Below, in pieces: positions 53,463-62,422 of a stretch of DNA of 64,000 nucleotides. A model generated the notes under the pieces. The model saw nothing but the letters and a program-made list of their open reading frames with translations. It was not told the DNA's origin and searched no databases. The stretch's first letter is position 1. Every line of letters starts with the position of its first letter. The position numbers and the translations under genes are program-made. The stretch lies in assembly GCA_017522515.1 (NCBI GenBank), contig JAFWZH010000235.1, positions 1 to 64,000 on the forward strand. Reading direction: 5' to 3'. The stretch comes from Clostridia bacterium. GTDB lineage: Bacteria; Bacillota_A; Clostridia; UBA1212; UBA1255.

Positions 53463-56084
53463 ATGAAAAAGATATTATTAATTGACGGTAACAGTATATT
53501 GAACAGAGCCTTTTACGGAACTCAAAGCAGTTATTTAAAAAATGCTGAGGGCATGTATACAGGTGCGCTCTTTGGCTTTATGAATATGTATCTTAAGCAA
53601 ATTGAAGAGCTTAATCCCGAATATTCCGCTGTTGCTTTTGATGTGAAAGCTCCCACATTCCGTCACGAAAAGTATGCAGAATATAAAGCAGGACGTCATA
53701 CCATGCCTCACGAACTTGCGGAACAGTTTCCTGTGGCAAAAGAACTTATGGACGCAATGGGTATTGCAAGACTTGAACTTCCCGGTTATGAAGCAGATGA
53801 TTTACTCGGAACTTATGCAAGACGTGCTACAGAAGAAAATTTGAAATGCTACATTATGACGGGAGACAGAGATTCTCTTCAGCTTGTTAACGAAAATGTA
53901 CACGTGCTTCTTTGTTCTACACAAAAAGGTAAACCGCATACAGACGAGTACGATATAGCAGCAGTTAAAGAAAAATACGGTGTATTACCATCACAGCTTA
54001 TAGATTTAAAGGCGCTTATGGGAGACTCTTCAGACAATATTCCCGGTGTTCCCGGAGTTGGAGAAAAAACTGCCGCTGCACTTATATCACAGTACGAGAG
54101 CCTTGATGGTGTTTATGCTAATATTGAGAGTATTACAAAGGCTGCCTTAAAAGAAAAATTGTCTAATAATAAAGATCTCGCGTATTTAAGTCAATGGCTT
54201 GGTAAGATTGAACGGTTTGTTCCTTGTGATATGCCAATTGAAAATATGCTCACGGGAAAAGTAAATCAAGTGTCCTTAAATGAAATGATGGATAGACTTG
54301 AATTTAAAGCAATAAAGAAAAAATTAGTAAATATGGGAATCTTACAAGAAAGTCCCACAGAGGCTTTTTCTGATGTGCAGGAATCAGACGGAATGCTTTC
54401 TCTCTTTTCTGTATTGGCAGATGAAAAAAACAATGAAGAGAATGTAAAAGAAATAAGTTGCGAAGAATTCTTAAACAATGTAAAGGAAAAATTGTATATT
54501 TTTGTAAAAGGTTATTCAGAAGGCTCTGCAGAGTTTGATTTGTCATACGGAGAAGAAAATGTCATATACAGAAGCAAAAAAGAAATAGAGCCGCAAATAA
54601 AAGAGCTTTTTGAGAATTCTAATGTGGGAAAAGTAATGTTTGAAGCTAAGTCTTTTGCTTTGTACCTGCTGAAACAAGGCATAAGGATTCAAAATATTAC
54701 ACATGATTTATCTGTAGCTGCATACCTTTTGGATTCTACAAGAAAGTCAGACAATATAGAAGATGTGTGCAGATTTTTAACAGGTAAGCAGATGCCCTTA
54801 AACGTAAACATTCTAAAAGTGATGGCTGAGTGCGCAGAAGAAAAGTTAAAAAAAGATGGCATGAAAAAGCTGTATGATGAAGTTGAAATACCGCTGATTA
54901 ATGTTTTGGCAGATATAGAAAAGCAGGGTTTTAGAGTTGACAGCAAGATTCTTACAGAACAGGGCGCAGAAATTGATGAAACAATAGAAAATGACAAGAA
55001 AAATATTTTTGCACTAAGCGGACATGAATTTAATATTAATTCACCAAAGCAGCTTGGAACGGTTTTGTTTGAAGAATTAGGCTTAAAGACAGGAAAGAAG
55101 ACAAAAAGCGGATATTCCACAGGACAGGAAGTTTTGGAGTCATTGGCTTTAGAGCATCCCATAATACCGCTTATAATGGAATACAGACAAAACACAAAAC
55201 TGAAATCCACATATATAGACGGGCTTTTAAATGTCATTAATCCCAAAACACAACGTGTTTATTCATGCTTTAACCAGACTGTAACAGCAACGGGAAGATT
55301 AAGCAGTACAGAACCGAATTTACAGAATATTCCTGTGAGAACAGAACTTGGGAAATTAATACGCAAAGCCTTCCTGCCTGCAGATGATAATCACATTCTT
55401 ATAGATGCAGACTATTCTCAGATTGAGCTGCGAGTGCTGGCACATATGTCACAAGATGAAGCCATGTGCAAGGCATTTAAGGAAGATTTGGATATACACA
55501 CCATAACAGCGGCACAAGTAAACGGTATTCCGCCGGAAATGGTCACACCTCAAATGAGAAGCAGTGCAAAAGCGGTGAATTTCGGCATAGTGTATGGTAT
55601 TAGCGACTTCGGACTTGCACGAGACTTGGGAATCCCCGTTTATGAAGCAAAAAAATACATTGCAAGCTATTTTAAACAGTATCCGGGAATTGAAGCTTTT
55701 ATAAAGGAACTTGTATCAAAAGCAAAAGAAAAAGGTTATGCGGAAACTTTATTGGGCCGCAGAAGATATTTACCGGAGCTTACTTCGCCCAAATACATGA
55801 TTCGACAGTTCGGCGAAAGAGTAGCAATGAATATGCCGATACAAGGTACTGCTGCTGATATCATTAAAATCGCAATGATTCGCACCTTTGAAGCCTTGGA
55901 AAAAGGTGGATATAAGTCAAAATTGATTTTACAGGTTCACGATGAACTTTTGATTGATGCATTAAAAACAGAACAGCAAGATGTTGTTGAGATTCTTACG
56001 GAATGTATGCAAAACGCATTTGAGCTTGCAGTACCTCTTAAGGTAGATGTTCATTCTGCAGACAGTTGGTACGAGTGTAAATAA
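53463..56084 (+). CDS. polA: DNA polymerase I
   Basis: 873 residues from ATG 53463, with TGAGG 10 bases upstream. N-terminal 5'-3' exonuclease domain (about 1-290; MKKILLIDGNS, GDSSDNIPGVPGVGEKTA); a middle 3'-5' exonuclease-like domain (about 300-470) in which I see no DxE catalytic motif, so proofreading is probably lost as in Bacillus-type enzymes; and a polymerase domain with DADYSQIELRVLAH, LLGRRRYLPEL and QVHDELLID. It fills gaps and removes RNA primers. Followed by coaE after 17 bases. Confidence 0.97.
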   Translation: MKKILLIDGNSILNRAFYGTQSSYLKNAEGMYTGALFGFMNMYLKQIEELNPEYSAVAFDVKAPTFRHEKYAEYKAGRHTMPHELAEQFPVAKELMDAMGIARLELPGYEADDLLGTYARRATEENLKCYIMTGDRDSLQLVNENVHVLLCSTQKGKPHTDEYDIAAVKEKYGVLPSQLIDLKALMGDSSDNIPGVPGVGEKTAAALISQYESLDGVYANIESITKAALKEKLSNNKDLAYLSQWLGKIERFVPCDMPIENMLTGKVNQVSLNEMMDRLEFKAIKKKLVNMGILQESPTEAFSDVQESDGMLSLFSVLADEKNNEENVKEISCEEFLNNVKEKLYIFVKGYSEGSAEFDLSYGEENVIYRSKKEIEPQIKELFENSNVGKVMFEAKSFALYLLKQGIRIQNITHDLSVAAYLLDSTRKSDNIEDVCRFLTGKQMPLNVNILKVMAECAEEKLKKDGMKKLYDEVEIPLINVLADIEKQGFRVDSKILTEQGAEIDETIENDKKNIFALSGHEFNINSPKQLGTVLFEELGLKTGKKTKSGYSTGQEVLESLALEHPIIPLIMEYRQNTKLKSTYIDGLLNVINPKTQRVYSCFNQTVTATGRLSSTEPNLQNIPVRTELGKLIRKAFLPADDNHILIDADYSQIELRVLAHMSQDEAMCKAFKEDLDIHTITAAQVNGIPPEMVTPQMRSSAKAVNFGIVYGISDFGLARDLGIPVYEAKKYIASYFKQYPGIEAFIKELVSKAKEKGYAETLLGRRRYLPELTSPKYMIRQFGERVAMNMPIQGTAADIIKIAMIRTFEALEKGGYKSKLILQVHDELLIDALKTEQQDVVEILTECMQNAFELAVPLKVDVHSADSWYECK

Positions 56085-56101
56085 TTTATGGAGATGTTTT
56101 T

Positions 56102-56698
56102 ATGAGAGTTTTAGGTGTTACAGGCGGAACCGGTTGCGGTAAATCTGTGGTTTGCCGAATTTTAAAAGAACAAGGCGGCAAAATAATTGATGCAGACAAA
56201 ATAACCAGAAAATTACAAGAACCGGGAGAAGTGGTTTATGATGAAATTCGTGATTTTTTCGGTAGTGAAATAATATTACCTGAGGGTGGTATTGACCGCA
56301 AAAAGCTTGGTGCAATTGTTTTTTCTGATATATCAAAAAGACGAGCTTTAAACGATATAGTACATAGCAGAGTTTCACAGGAAATAAAAAGAAGAATAGC
56401 AAAGTACGAAGAAGAAGGTAATATTCCGTTTGTTGTGTTGGATGTGCCGATTCCGATAGAAGAAGGCTTTTTTGATACAGCCAATTGCATTTGGGCAGTT
56501 GTTGCAAACAATGACCTTAGAGTAGCAAGGCTTGTAAAAAGAATGGGCATAACAGAAAAAGAAGCAGAAGCAAGAATTTCTGCTCAAATGACTAATAGGG
56601 AATACGAAGATATTGCCGATGTTACAATCCTTAACGAAGGCGATGTTTTTGAATTGAAAAGCCTCGTTTTATATGAGTTAAAGAGATTTTTAGCATAA
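56102..56698 (+). CDS. coaE: Dephospho-CoA kinase
   Basis: 198 residues. P-loop GGTGCGKS at residues 7-14, then DADKITRKL, and a later LDVPIPIEEGFF block typical of CoaE. It phosphorylates dephospho-CoA in the last step of CoA synthesis. polA-coaE is a common pair in Firmicutes. GGAGATG precedes the ATG. Confidence 0.95.
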   Translation: MRVLGVTGGTGCGKSVVCRILKEQGGKIIDADKITRKLQEPGEVVYDEIRDFFGSEIILPEGGIDRKKLGAIVFSDISKRRALNDIVHSRVSQEIKRRIAKYEEEGNIPFVVLDVPIPIEEGFFDTANCIWAVVANNDLRVARLVKRMGITEKEAEARISAQMTNREYEDIADVTILNEGDVFELKSLVLYELKRFLA

Positions 56699-56712
56699 AT
56701 TAAGAGGTTTTT

Positions 56713-58437
56713 ATGAGAACGAGAAACTTAGTAAAGCGTACTATGCCTTATTATAAAAAGTATTGGAAATCAATGATTTTTGACCTGTTTTGTGCAGGTT
56801 TGACTACGATTTGTGAGCTGGTATTGCCGCTGATAATTAAGTATTTTACAAATACAGCCATTGAAGATGTAAGCCTATTGACAGTAAGAATAATTCTTAC
56901 ACTTGGCGGCACGTATATCGCTTTGCGTATAATAGATGCGGCGGCAAATTATTATATGGCTTCTTACGGTCATATAATGGGAACAAAAATAGAAACAGAT
57001 ATGAGGCGCGATATGTTCAATCATTTGCAAAAGCTGTCTTTTACATATTATGACAGCGCAAAAGTAGGACAGATAATGTCTCGTATTACAACGGATTTAT
57101 TCGATATTACTGAATTTTCGCACCATTGTCCCGAAGAGTTTTTTATTGCCGGCATAAAAATTGCAGTATCATTTATTATTTTGCTAAATGTAAACGTATG
57201 GCTTACGCTTATAATGTTTGCCGTTTTGCCTCTTATGTTTGTGGTCACATCAAAAGTGCGTAAAAAAATGAAAGAGGCTTTTCAAGAACAAAGAGCACAG
57301 TGCGGAGAACTAAATGCTAAAGTCGAGGATAGTCTTTTAGGCATACGTGTTGTAAAATCTTTTGCTAACGAAAAGATAGAAGAAGAAAAATTTGCACAAG
57401 GCAATAAATTGTTCTTTAATGTAAAAGCAAAAGCATATAAATATATGGGCGCTTTCAGCACAACCACACGAGTGTTTGACGGAATAATGTACATACTTGT
57501 AGTTATGGTAGGTGCCGTATTTATGATAAAGGGTTACATCAAGCCCGGTGATTATGTTGCATACTTACTGTATGTTTCAACCTTGCTGGCTTCTGTAAGA
57601 CGAATCATTGAATTTATGGAACAATTTCAGCGCGGAATGACGGGAATTGAGCGCTTTGCAGAGATTATGGACATTAAGCCGGACATCACTGACTCGAAGG
57701 ATGCACAGGCGCTTACTGATGTAAAGGGCGACATTGAATTTAAAAACGTTACTTTTGGCTACGATGAGAATTCCGTATTATCAGACATCAACCTCAAAGT
57801 AGAAAAGGGCAGCAGTGTTGCGCTTGTAGGACCTTCAGGAGGGGGCAAAACCACAATGTGCAGCTTGATACCAAGGTTTTACGAGCTTAATTCGGGCGAT
57901 ATTTTAATTGATGGTAAGAGTATAAAGGATATTACGCTGAAATCACTCAGAGAGAATATTGGTATTGTTCAGCAGGATGTATATTTGTTTTCAGGAAGCG
58001 TTATGGAAAACATTTCCTATGGCAAGCCCGGCGCATCTTTAGAGGAAATTAAAAAGGCGGCAGAAATGGCAGGTGCTGCTGAGTTTATCGAAAAACTTCC
58101 GCAAGGTTATGATACGTATGTTGGAGAACGCGGTGTAAAGCTTTCGGGAGGGCAGAAGCAGCGTATCAGTATTGCGCGTGTTTTTTTGAAAAATCCGCCT
58201 ATATTGATTCTTGACGAGGCAACTTCGGCTCTTGATAATGAGAGTGAAAAAATTGTTCAGGAGTCGCTGGAACGTCTGGCGAAGGGGCGCACTACTTTTA
58301 CGATTGCTCACAGACTTACTACTGTGCAAAATGCGGCGGAAATATTGGTGCTTACTGCAGACGGTATTGTAGAAAGAGGGACTCATTCGGAGTTGTTGGA
58401 AAAAAAGGGAATATATTACAATTTGCACAAAAGGTAA
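56713..58437 (+). CDS. ABC exporter, fused membrane and ATPase domains (lipid/drug type)
   Basis: 574 residues: about six membrane spans (1-310), then a nucleotide-binding domain with GPSGGGKTT (about 373-381), LSGGQKQR signature, Walker B LILDEATSALD and H-loop IAHRLTT. This is a half-transporter that works as a dimer. Similarity is to MsbA/BmrA-type exporters of lipids or drugs. AGAGGTTTTT precedes the ATG, 15 bases after coaE. Substrate unknown. Confidence 0.9.
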   Translation: MRTRNLVKRTMPYYKKYWKSMIFDLFCAGLTTICELVLPLIIKYFTNTAIEDVSLLTVRIILTLGGTYIALRIIDAAANYYMASYGHIMGTKIETDMRRDMFNHLQKLSFTYYDSAKVGQIMSRITTDLFDITEFSHHCPEEFFIAGIKIAVSFIILLNVNVWLTLIMFAVLPLMFVVTSKVRKKMKEAFQEQRAQCGELNAKVEDSLLGIRVVKSFANEKIEEEKFAQGNKLFFNVKAKAYKYMGAFSTTTRVFDGIMYILVVMVGAVFMIKGYIKPGDYVAYLLYVSTLLASVRRIIEFMEQFQRGMTGIERFAEIMDIKPDITDSKDAQALTDVKGDIEFKNVTFGYDENSVLSDINLKVEKGSSVALVGPSGGGKTTMCSLIPRFYELNSGDILIDGKSIKDITLKSLRENIGIVQQDVYLFSGSVMENISYGKPGASLEEIKKAAEMAGAAEFIEKLPQGYDTYVGERGVKLSGGQKQRISIARVFLKNPPILILDEATSALDNESEKIVQESLERLAKGRTTFTIAHRLTTVQNAAEILVLTADGIVERGTHSELLEKKGIYYNLHKR

Positions 58438-58457
58438 TTTTTACCGGCAAAAAATAC

Positions 58458-58486
58458 TTGCATTGAAAAGATAAATCAGTTAAAAT
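58458..58486 (+). promoter_or_regulatory. Possible promoter of the wall-anchored beta-helix gene
   Basis: TTGCAT (58458-58463), 17 bases, TAAAAT (58481-58486). A TATAAT at 58513-58518 is a rival without a clear -35 box. Confidence 0.35.
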
Positions 58487-58555
58487 TAAAGCAGTATACT
58501 TGTAAAAGGAAATATAATATGTTATGAGTATAAAAAATTTATTGGAGGTATGGAA

Positions 58556-60256
58556 ATGAAAAAAGTAATTTCATTGGTAATCGCTATTGCGGTTATGGTA
58601 TCACTGTTCATTGTTCCGGTAAGTGCAGCTGAGCAAGTTATTGATTTGTCAACTTTAGACACATACAATTTCCCTGCTGCAGGAATTAATGATGTAGTAG
58701 GATTCCACTTTGCTACAGGCGGTCAATCAGGTGACTATTCTCTTGGAACACTTGACCTTAGCGGATATAACATGATGGTTGTTACTTACAGAAACGGTGT
58801 TCAACCCGGTGACAGCGTGGCAGACATTGAACTTCTTAACGGTGCAAACGAACAAGTTGGTATTTTAGAGACAGAAGGTTCAGGCGGTTGGAGCTCAGAG
58901 ATTATTGGCTATATTGATATAAGTGCAGTTACATCAACAAGTGATACTTATTCATTCAAATTGTTGTCCGGTCCTAATGGCTCTTGGATTACAGGTGTTA
59001 AGCTCACGACTGACACAGGCGTTTCTTCTGTTATAACAACTGCAAGTGCTATTAAAGCGGGTGAGACAAAGTTAACACAGGATATTAAAGGTACATTGAT
59101 TGCTTCTTCCGGAACATACGTTATTGACCTTGCAGGATGCACATGGAGCAATACATCAGGTCTTGCACTTAACGTAAACGGTGCGGATGTTACAATCATC
59201 GACTCCGTTGGCGGCGGTAAAATTATCGTTACACAAAACGATGCAATCGAAGTAAACAGCGGTAAGCTTACAGCAAAGGGTGTTACAATTGTTTCTGACA
59301 ACAGCGGCGGAGATGCACTTTTCGTAAATGGCGGAACAACTGTTGTTGAGGATTGTACACTTTATGCAAAAAAAGCAGGTATTGATGTTTCTCAAAACGG
59401 CAACAGTGCAACAATCACTGTTAAAGGCGGTACTTTTGCAGGCACATACAGCGCAGCTGAAGATCGTACATGTGCTATCGAATTCAGAAACAATGATAAG
59501 ACTTTAACATTGTCAGGCGATATTACATTCACAAACGATCTTATTCTTCGCAGAAATGAGTGCACAAAAGCTTTGACAGAAGTTATTACTGCAGGTACAA
59601 ACAGCGAGATAACATACGGTGAAGATGCATCAGTAGCAGGATATGATAATTATATAGCAAATACAATTTCTTATACTTATACTGGCTCAACTGAGCCTGA
59701 TGGCCCTGCAGATCCTTCTGATCCCGCAGATCCTTCTGAGCCTTCTGATCCCGCAGATCCTTCTGAGCCCGGCACACCTGATAAAGATGTAGAAATCGAT
59801 ATAAATGCTCTTCCTGATGCATCAGAGTTTAAAGCAGCAGGATACGAAGACAAAGTTCTTATCGTTAGCAAAGAATTATCACTTGGCACTCATAATCTTA
59901 AAGGATGCAAGAAAATAGTATTATCATATGGTGCAGATAAATCAGCTCCTCTTGGAGACCATGATGTTTATATTAAAGATGCATCAGGCAATGTAATCGG
60001 TAAAGCTCGTCTTACTGCTTCAAGCAGCAACTGGGCAAGCAGTTCACAAGATGTTGTTATCGAGATTGACTCTGATTACAATGGTGAAATCTTTGTTGCA
60101 AAAGATGAATTCGGTCACCAAATTGCTGTTAGCGCAGCTAAATTGGTTTATACTGCAGGTTCTGATGTTCCTACAGGAGATGTGCTTCCTTTTGTAATTC
60201 TTATTGCGGCAGCAGCTCTTGTTGTTACAATTCTTTCTAAGAAAAGAGCTTTTTAA
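58556..60256 (+). CDS. Surface protein with beta-helix domain and TG-type wall/membrane anchor
   Basis: 566 residues from ATG 58556, 7 bases after GGAGG; ATG 58550 is too close. Signal peptide 1-24 (ends VSAAE). Two similar beta-sandwich domains (about 30-150 and 425-530; LDLSGYNMMVVTY versus LGTHNLKGCKKIVLSYG) flank a parallel beta-helix (about 180-330). A Pro/Asp/Ser-rich linker with repeated DPADPSEPS (59702-59775) lies in between. The C-terminus PTGDVLPFV, a hydrophobic helix and KKRAF fits a variant sortase or membrane anchor. No sortase gene is in the window. Adhesion or glycan binding is likely. Confidence 0.7.
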   Translation: MKKVISLVIAIAVMVSLFIVPVSAAEQVIDLSTLDTYNFPAAGINDVVGFHFATGGQSGDYSLGTLDLSGYNMMVVTYRNGVQPGDSVADIELLNGANEQVGILETEGSGGWSSEIIGYIDISAVTSTSDTYSFKLLSGPNGSWITGVKLTTDTGVSSVITTASAIKAGETKLTQDIKGTLIASSGTYVIDLAGCTWSNTSGLALNVNGADVTIIDSVGGGKIIVTQNDAIEVNSGKLTAKGVTIVSDNSGGDALFVNGGTTVVEDCTLYAKKAGIDVSQNGNSATITVKGGTFAGTYSAAEDRTCAIEFRNNDKTLTLSGDITFTNDLILRRNECTKALTEVITAGTNSEITYGEDASVAGYDNYIANTISYTYTGSTEPDGPADPSDPADPSEPSDPADPSEPGTPDKDVEIDINALPDASEFKAAGYEDKVLIVSKELSLGTHNLKGCKKIVLSYGADKSAPLGDHDVYIKDASGNVIGKARLTASSSNWASSSQDVVIEIDSDYNGEIFVAKDEFGHQIAVSAAKLVYTAGSDVPTGDVLPFVILIAAAALVVTILSKKRAF

Positions 60257-60289
60257 TTAATTAAAAGTTAAGTAACATGTAGTTTATTT

Positions 60290-60323
60290 AATACGACTCT
60301 CACCGTAAGGTTAGAGTCGTATT
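60290..60323 (+). terminator. Terminator after the beta-helix surface gene
   Basis: AATACGACTCT (60290-60300) pairs exactly with AGAGTCGTATT (60313-60323), then TTG and five T. Confidence 0.8.
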
Positions 60324-60339
60324 TGTTTTTATATTTTTA

Positions 60340-60368
60340 TTGTCAAAAGAATATATTTGGGGTATAAT
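60340..60368 (+). promoter_or_regulatory. Promoter of the following lipoprotein gene
   Basis: TTGTCA (60340-60345), 17 bases, perfect TATAAT (60363-60368). Confidence 0.7.
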
Positions 60369-60414
60369 CTCAGTGCATATATGATATGCAGTATTTTTAT
60401 TGAGGAGTGATTAT

Positions 60415-61722
60415 ATGAAAAGAATTTTCGCTTTGATTTTGGTTTTGGCCTTGGCAATCGGTTGCTTTGCAGGTTGCGGAGAAGACAAAAAGGATAGCAA
60501 AAATGAAGGCAATAAAGATGTTGCGTCAAGTGAAAAGACAGAAGTTATGTCTTTTAATGAAATTTCAGAAACTGTTTCTAAATTAGCAAAAGGTTCAGAA
60601 ATTGATATAAAGCTGTCTGTGGCAGTTAAGCCTGTTTTTGATGAAACATTTACAGAAAGTGATTTCCTTGCACAGGTTAATGGTTTGTTAAGCAAGAATT
60701 CTAACGGACTTTATGAGATTCCTTTGAATATTAAAGGAAATATCAGCGATTCCGCTGCAGATCTTAAATTGAAATTGGCTGAACGTGAAGTATCTGATAT
60801 TATTGTTGTTGAAGAAAAGGCTTACATCAATGTAAAGAGCGTCTTTAACTTTTTCATATCTTTTGCCGGTGTAGAGCTCGCTTGGCCTTGTGAAAATGAT
60901 TACATAGAACTCGTATCATTTGTTGAGTATATTCAGAATATGATGGCGCAGCAAATGCCGAACGAAGACTTTGCAGGCGATATAGAATGGTCTGATGAAG
61001 GTGATTTTTTTGCTGAAGATTCGGCTGTTTCATTAGGTGGAATTGCAGGCATTGATGAAGAAACAATGCAACAGATTATGGATGTAATAGAAGTAATAAA
61101 AACAGCAATCCCTGAGACAACTCTTAATTCAATGCTTAATCAGATTTCGAATATAATGGAAAGCAACAAGGTTCTTTCTAAGCAAGAAGACCATATATCA
61201 ATTAAATTAGATAAAACGAATATAAAAGGATTTGCTTTGGCTTTAGCAGGTGTAGCACGTGCTAATGGTGCAGATTTAATTGATTTGGTGATGCAAGCAA
61301 TCAAAAATTCTGATAAGTTTGATGAAGAAATGAAAGAAAGTATGACATCAGGCTATGATAAAGAAGAAGTAAAAAAAGAATTAGAAGAGATGCTGAACGA
61401 AACAGAACTTAGCGAATCACTTGATTCTTTTGTAAGTGAAATCGGAGATACACATTTGAATATTACTATGGGAGCAAATGATACTACAGCTACATTCCTT
61501 ATTGATATTCTCTTAGACGGACTTGCAACAGAGGAAACTAACGAGGAGAAAATTGAATACGATGAATGGGAAGATTACGAGGAAGAGTCTGAACCTGCTA
61601 TTTCACAAGTTGCAATTGTTTTTGAGGTAAATTGTGCAGTAAAAGAAATTTCTGAGATTAAGGCTCCCACAAAAGTTCTTACAGAGGCAGAGATTAATAC
61701 TTTATTTGCACTTCTTTCATGA
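60415..61722 (+). CDS. Lipoprotein, unknown function
   Basis: 435 residues from ATG 60415, with GAGGAG 7 bases upstream. Signal peptide with lipobox GCFAGC (about residues 17-22), then a Lys/Asp/Glu linker. The mature part is a two-part alpha/beta protein, acidic, with repeated ISDSAADLKLKLAE-like amphipathic stretches and a very acidic EEKIEYDEWEDYEEESE patch near residue 390. It resembles LppX/LolA-like or DUF-type Clostridia lipoproteins but I cannot assign it. It stands alone between two terminators with its own promoter. Confidence 0.65.
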   Translation: MKRIFALILVLALAIGCFAGCGEDKKDSKNEGNKDVASSEKTEVMSFNEISETVSKLAKGSEIDIKLSVAVKPVFDETFTESDFLAQVNGLLSKNSNGLYEIPLNIKGNISDSAADLKLKLAEREVSDIIVVEEKAYINVKSVFNFFISFAGVELAWPCENDYIELVSFVEYIQNMMAQQMPNEDFAGDIEWSDEGDFFAEDSAVSLGGIAGIDEETMQQIMDVIEVIKTAIPETTLNSMLNQISNIMESNKVLSKQEDHISIKLDKTNIKGFALALAGVARANGADLIDLVMQAIKNSDKFDEEMKESMTSGYDKEEVKKELEEMLNETELSESLDSFVSEIGDTHLNITMGANDTTATFLIDILLDGLATEETNEEKIEYDEWEDYEEESEPAISQVAIVFEVNCAVKEISEIKAPTKVLTEAEINTLFALLS

Positions 61723-61747
61723 GTTTAATATAAATTCTATGTATGCC

Positions 61748-61776
61748 AAAAGGGGCTGTTTTTTACAGCCCCTTTT
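61748..61776. terminator. Bidirectional terminator between lipoprotein gene and spoVT
   Basis: AAAAGGGGCTGT (61748-61759) pairs exactly with ACAGCCCCTTTT (61765-61776), with a T loop and T-runs on both strands. Confidence 0.85.
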
Positions 61777-61784
61777 TTGCACTT

Positions 61785-62336
61785 TTATTGTTCGAGTTGT
61801 TTGCCTATTATTGCAGCTGCAGACTGAGTAAGTTTTACTTCTGTATCGCCAATTGCTTTGCGTGTGTCCGGGGAAAACATAATTACAGAACCTACCGGAT
61901 CTCCGTGAGAAATTATTGGGGTACCCACAAAAGACATCATTTTATCTCCGTTTATATCTTCTAAAATAGGGAAGAAATCGGTACGCCTGTCAGGGGCAAT
62001 GAATGTAGTACGATCTTCCATCGCTTGTTCTAATTGTCTTGTAATTCTTTTGCCGTTAAAATCCTTTTTTGATACACCTGAAACAGCCACCACAGAATCT
62101 CTATCTGTAATGCAAGTTGGATACCCGGCAGTTTTGGCAAGACTATCCGCAAACTGTAATGCAAATTCATTTAAATCACTCATCACGGAGTGTTTTCTTA
62201 ATACTATTTCACCGTTTTCTCCCGTGTAAATTTCTACCGGATCTCCTTCACGCAGGCGCAGAGTGCGGCGTATTTCCTTTGGTATGACTATTCTTCCAAG
62301 TTCATCAATTCTTCTAACAATACCTGTTGCTTTCAT
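61785..62336 (-). CDS. spoVT: Stage V sporulation protein T, AbrB-family regulator
   Basis: 183 residues from ATG 62336, with AAGGAG 10 bases upstream. The N-terminal 50 residues are an AbrB DNA-binding swapped hairpin (MKATGIVRRIDELGRIVIPKEIRR, shown here in part as RRIDELGRIVIPKEIRR). The C-terminal part (about 55-183) is a GAF-like domain. SpoVT controls late forespore genes, so the host is probably able to form spores. The leader can fold into a hairpin that covers part of the ribosome site. A GTATA box upstream on this strand hints at a forespore sigma promoter, but this is weak. Confidence 0.93.
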   Translation of the reverse strand: MKATGIVRRIDELGRIVIPKEIRRTLRLREGDPVEIYTGENGEIVLRKHSVMSDLNEFALQFADSLAKTAGYPTCITDRDSVVAVSGVSKKDFNGKRITRQLEQAMEDRTTFIAPDRRTDFFPILEDINGDKMMSFVGTPIISHGDPVGSVIMFSPDTRKAIGDTEVKLTQSAAAIIGKQLEQ

Positions 62337-62348
62337 ATATAAAAAACT

Positions 62349-62390
62349 CCTTGCTTTACAAATTGTATTGTTATTATCTGTAAAACAAGG
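62349..62390 (-). promoter_or_regulatory. Leader hairpin overlapping the spoVT ribosome site
   Basis: CCTTGCTTTACA (62349-62360) and TGTAAAACAAGG (62379-62390) pair over 12 positions, one of them G-U on the RNA, with an 18-base loop. The arm next to the gene includes part of the AAGGAG ribosome site (62352-62347). It could act as an RNA switch or as an operator for SpoVT itself. Confidence 0.5.
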
Positions 62391-62422
62391 ATTTTTATAC
62401 TGTGACAATTTAATTTTTGTTA

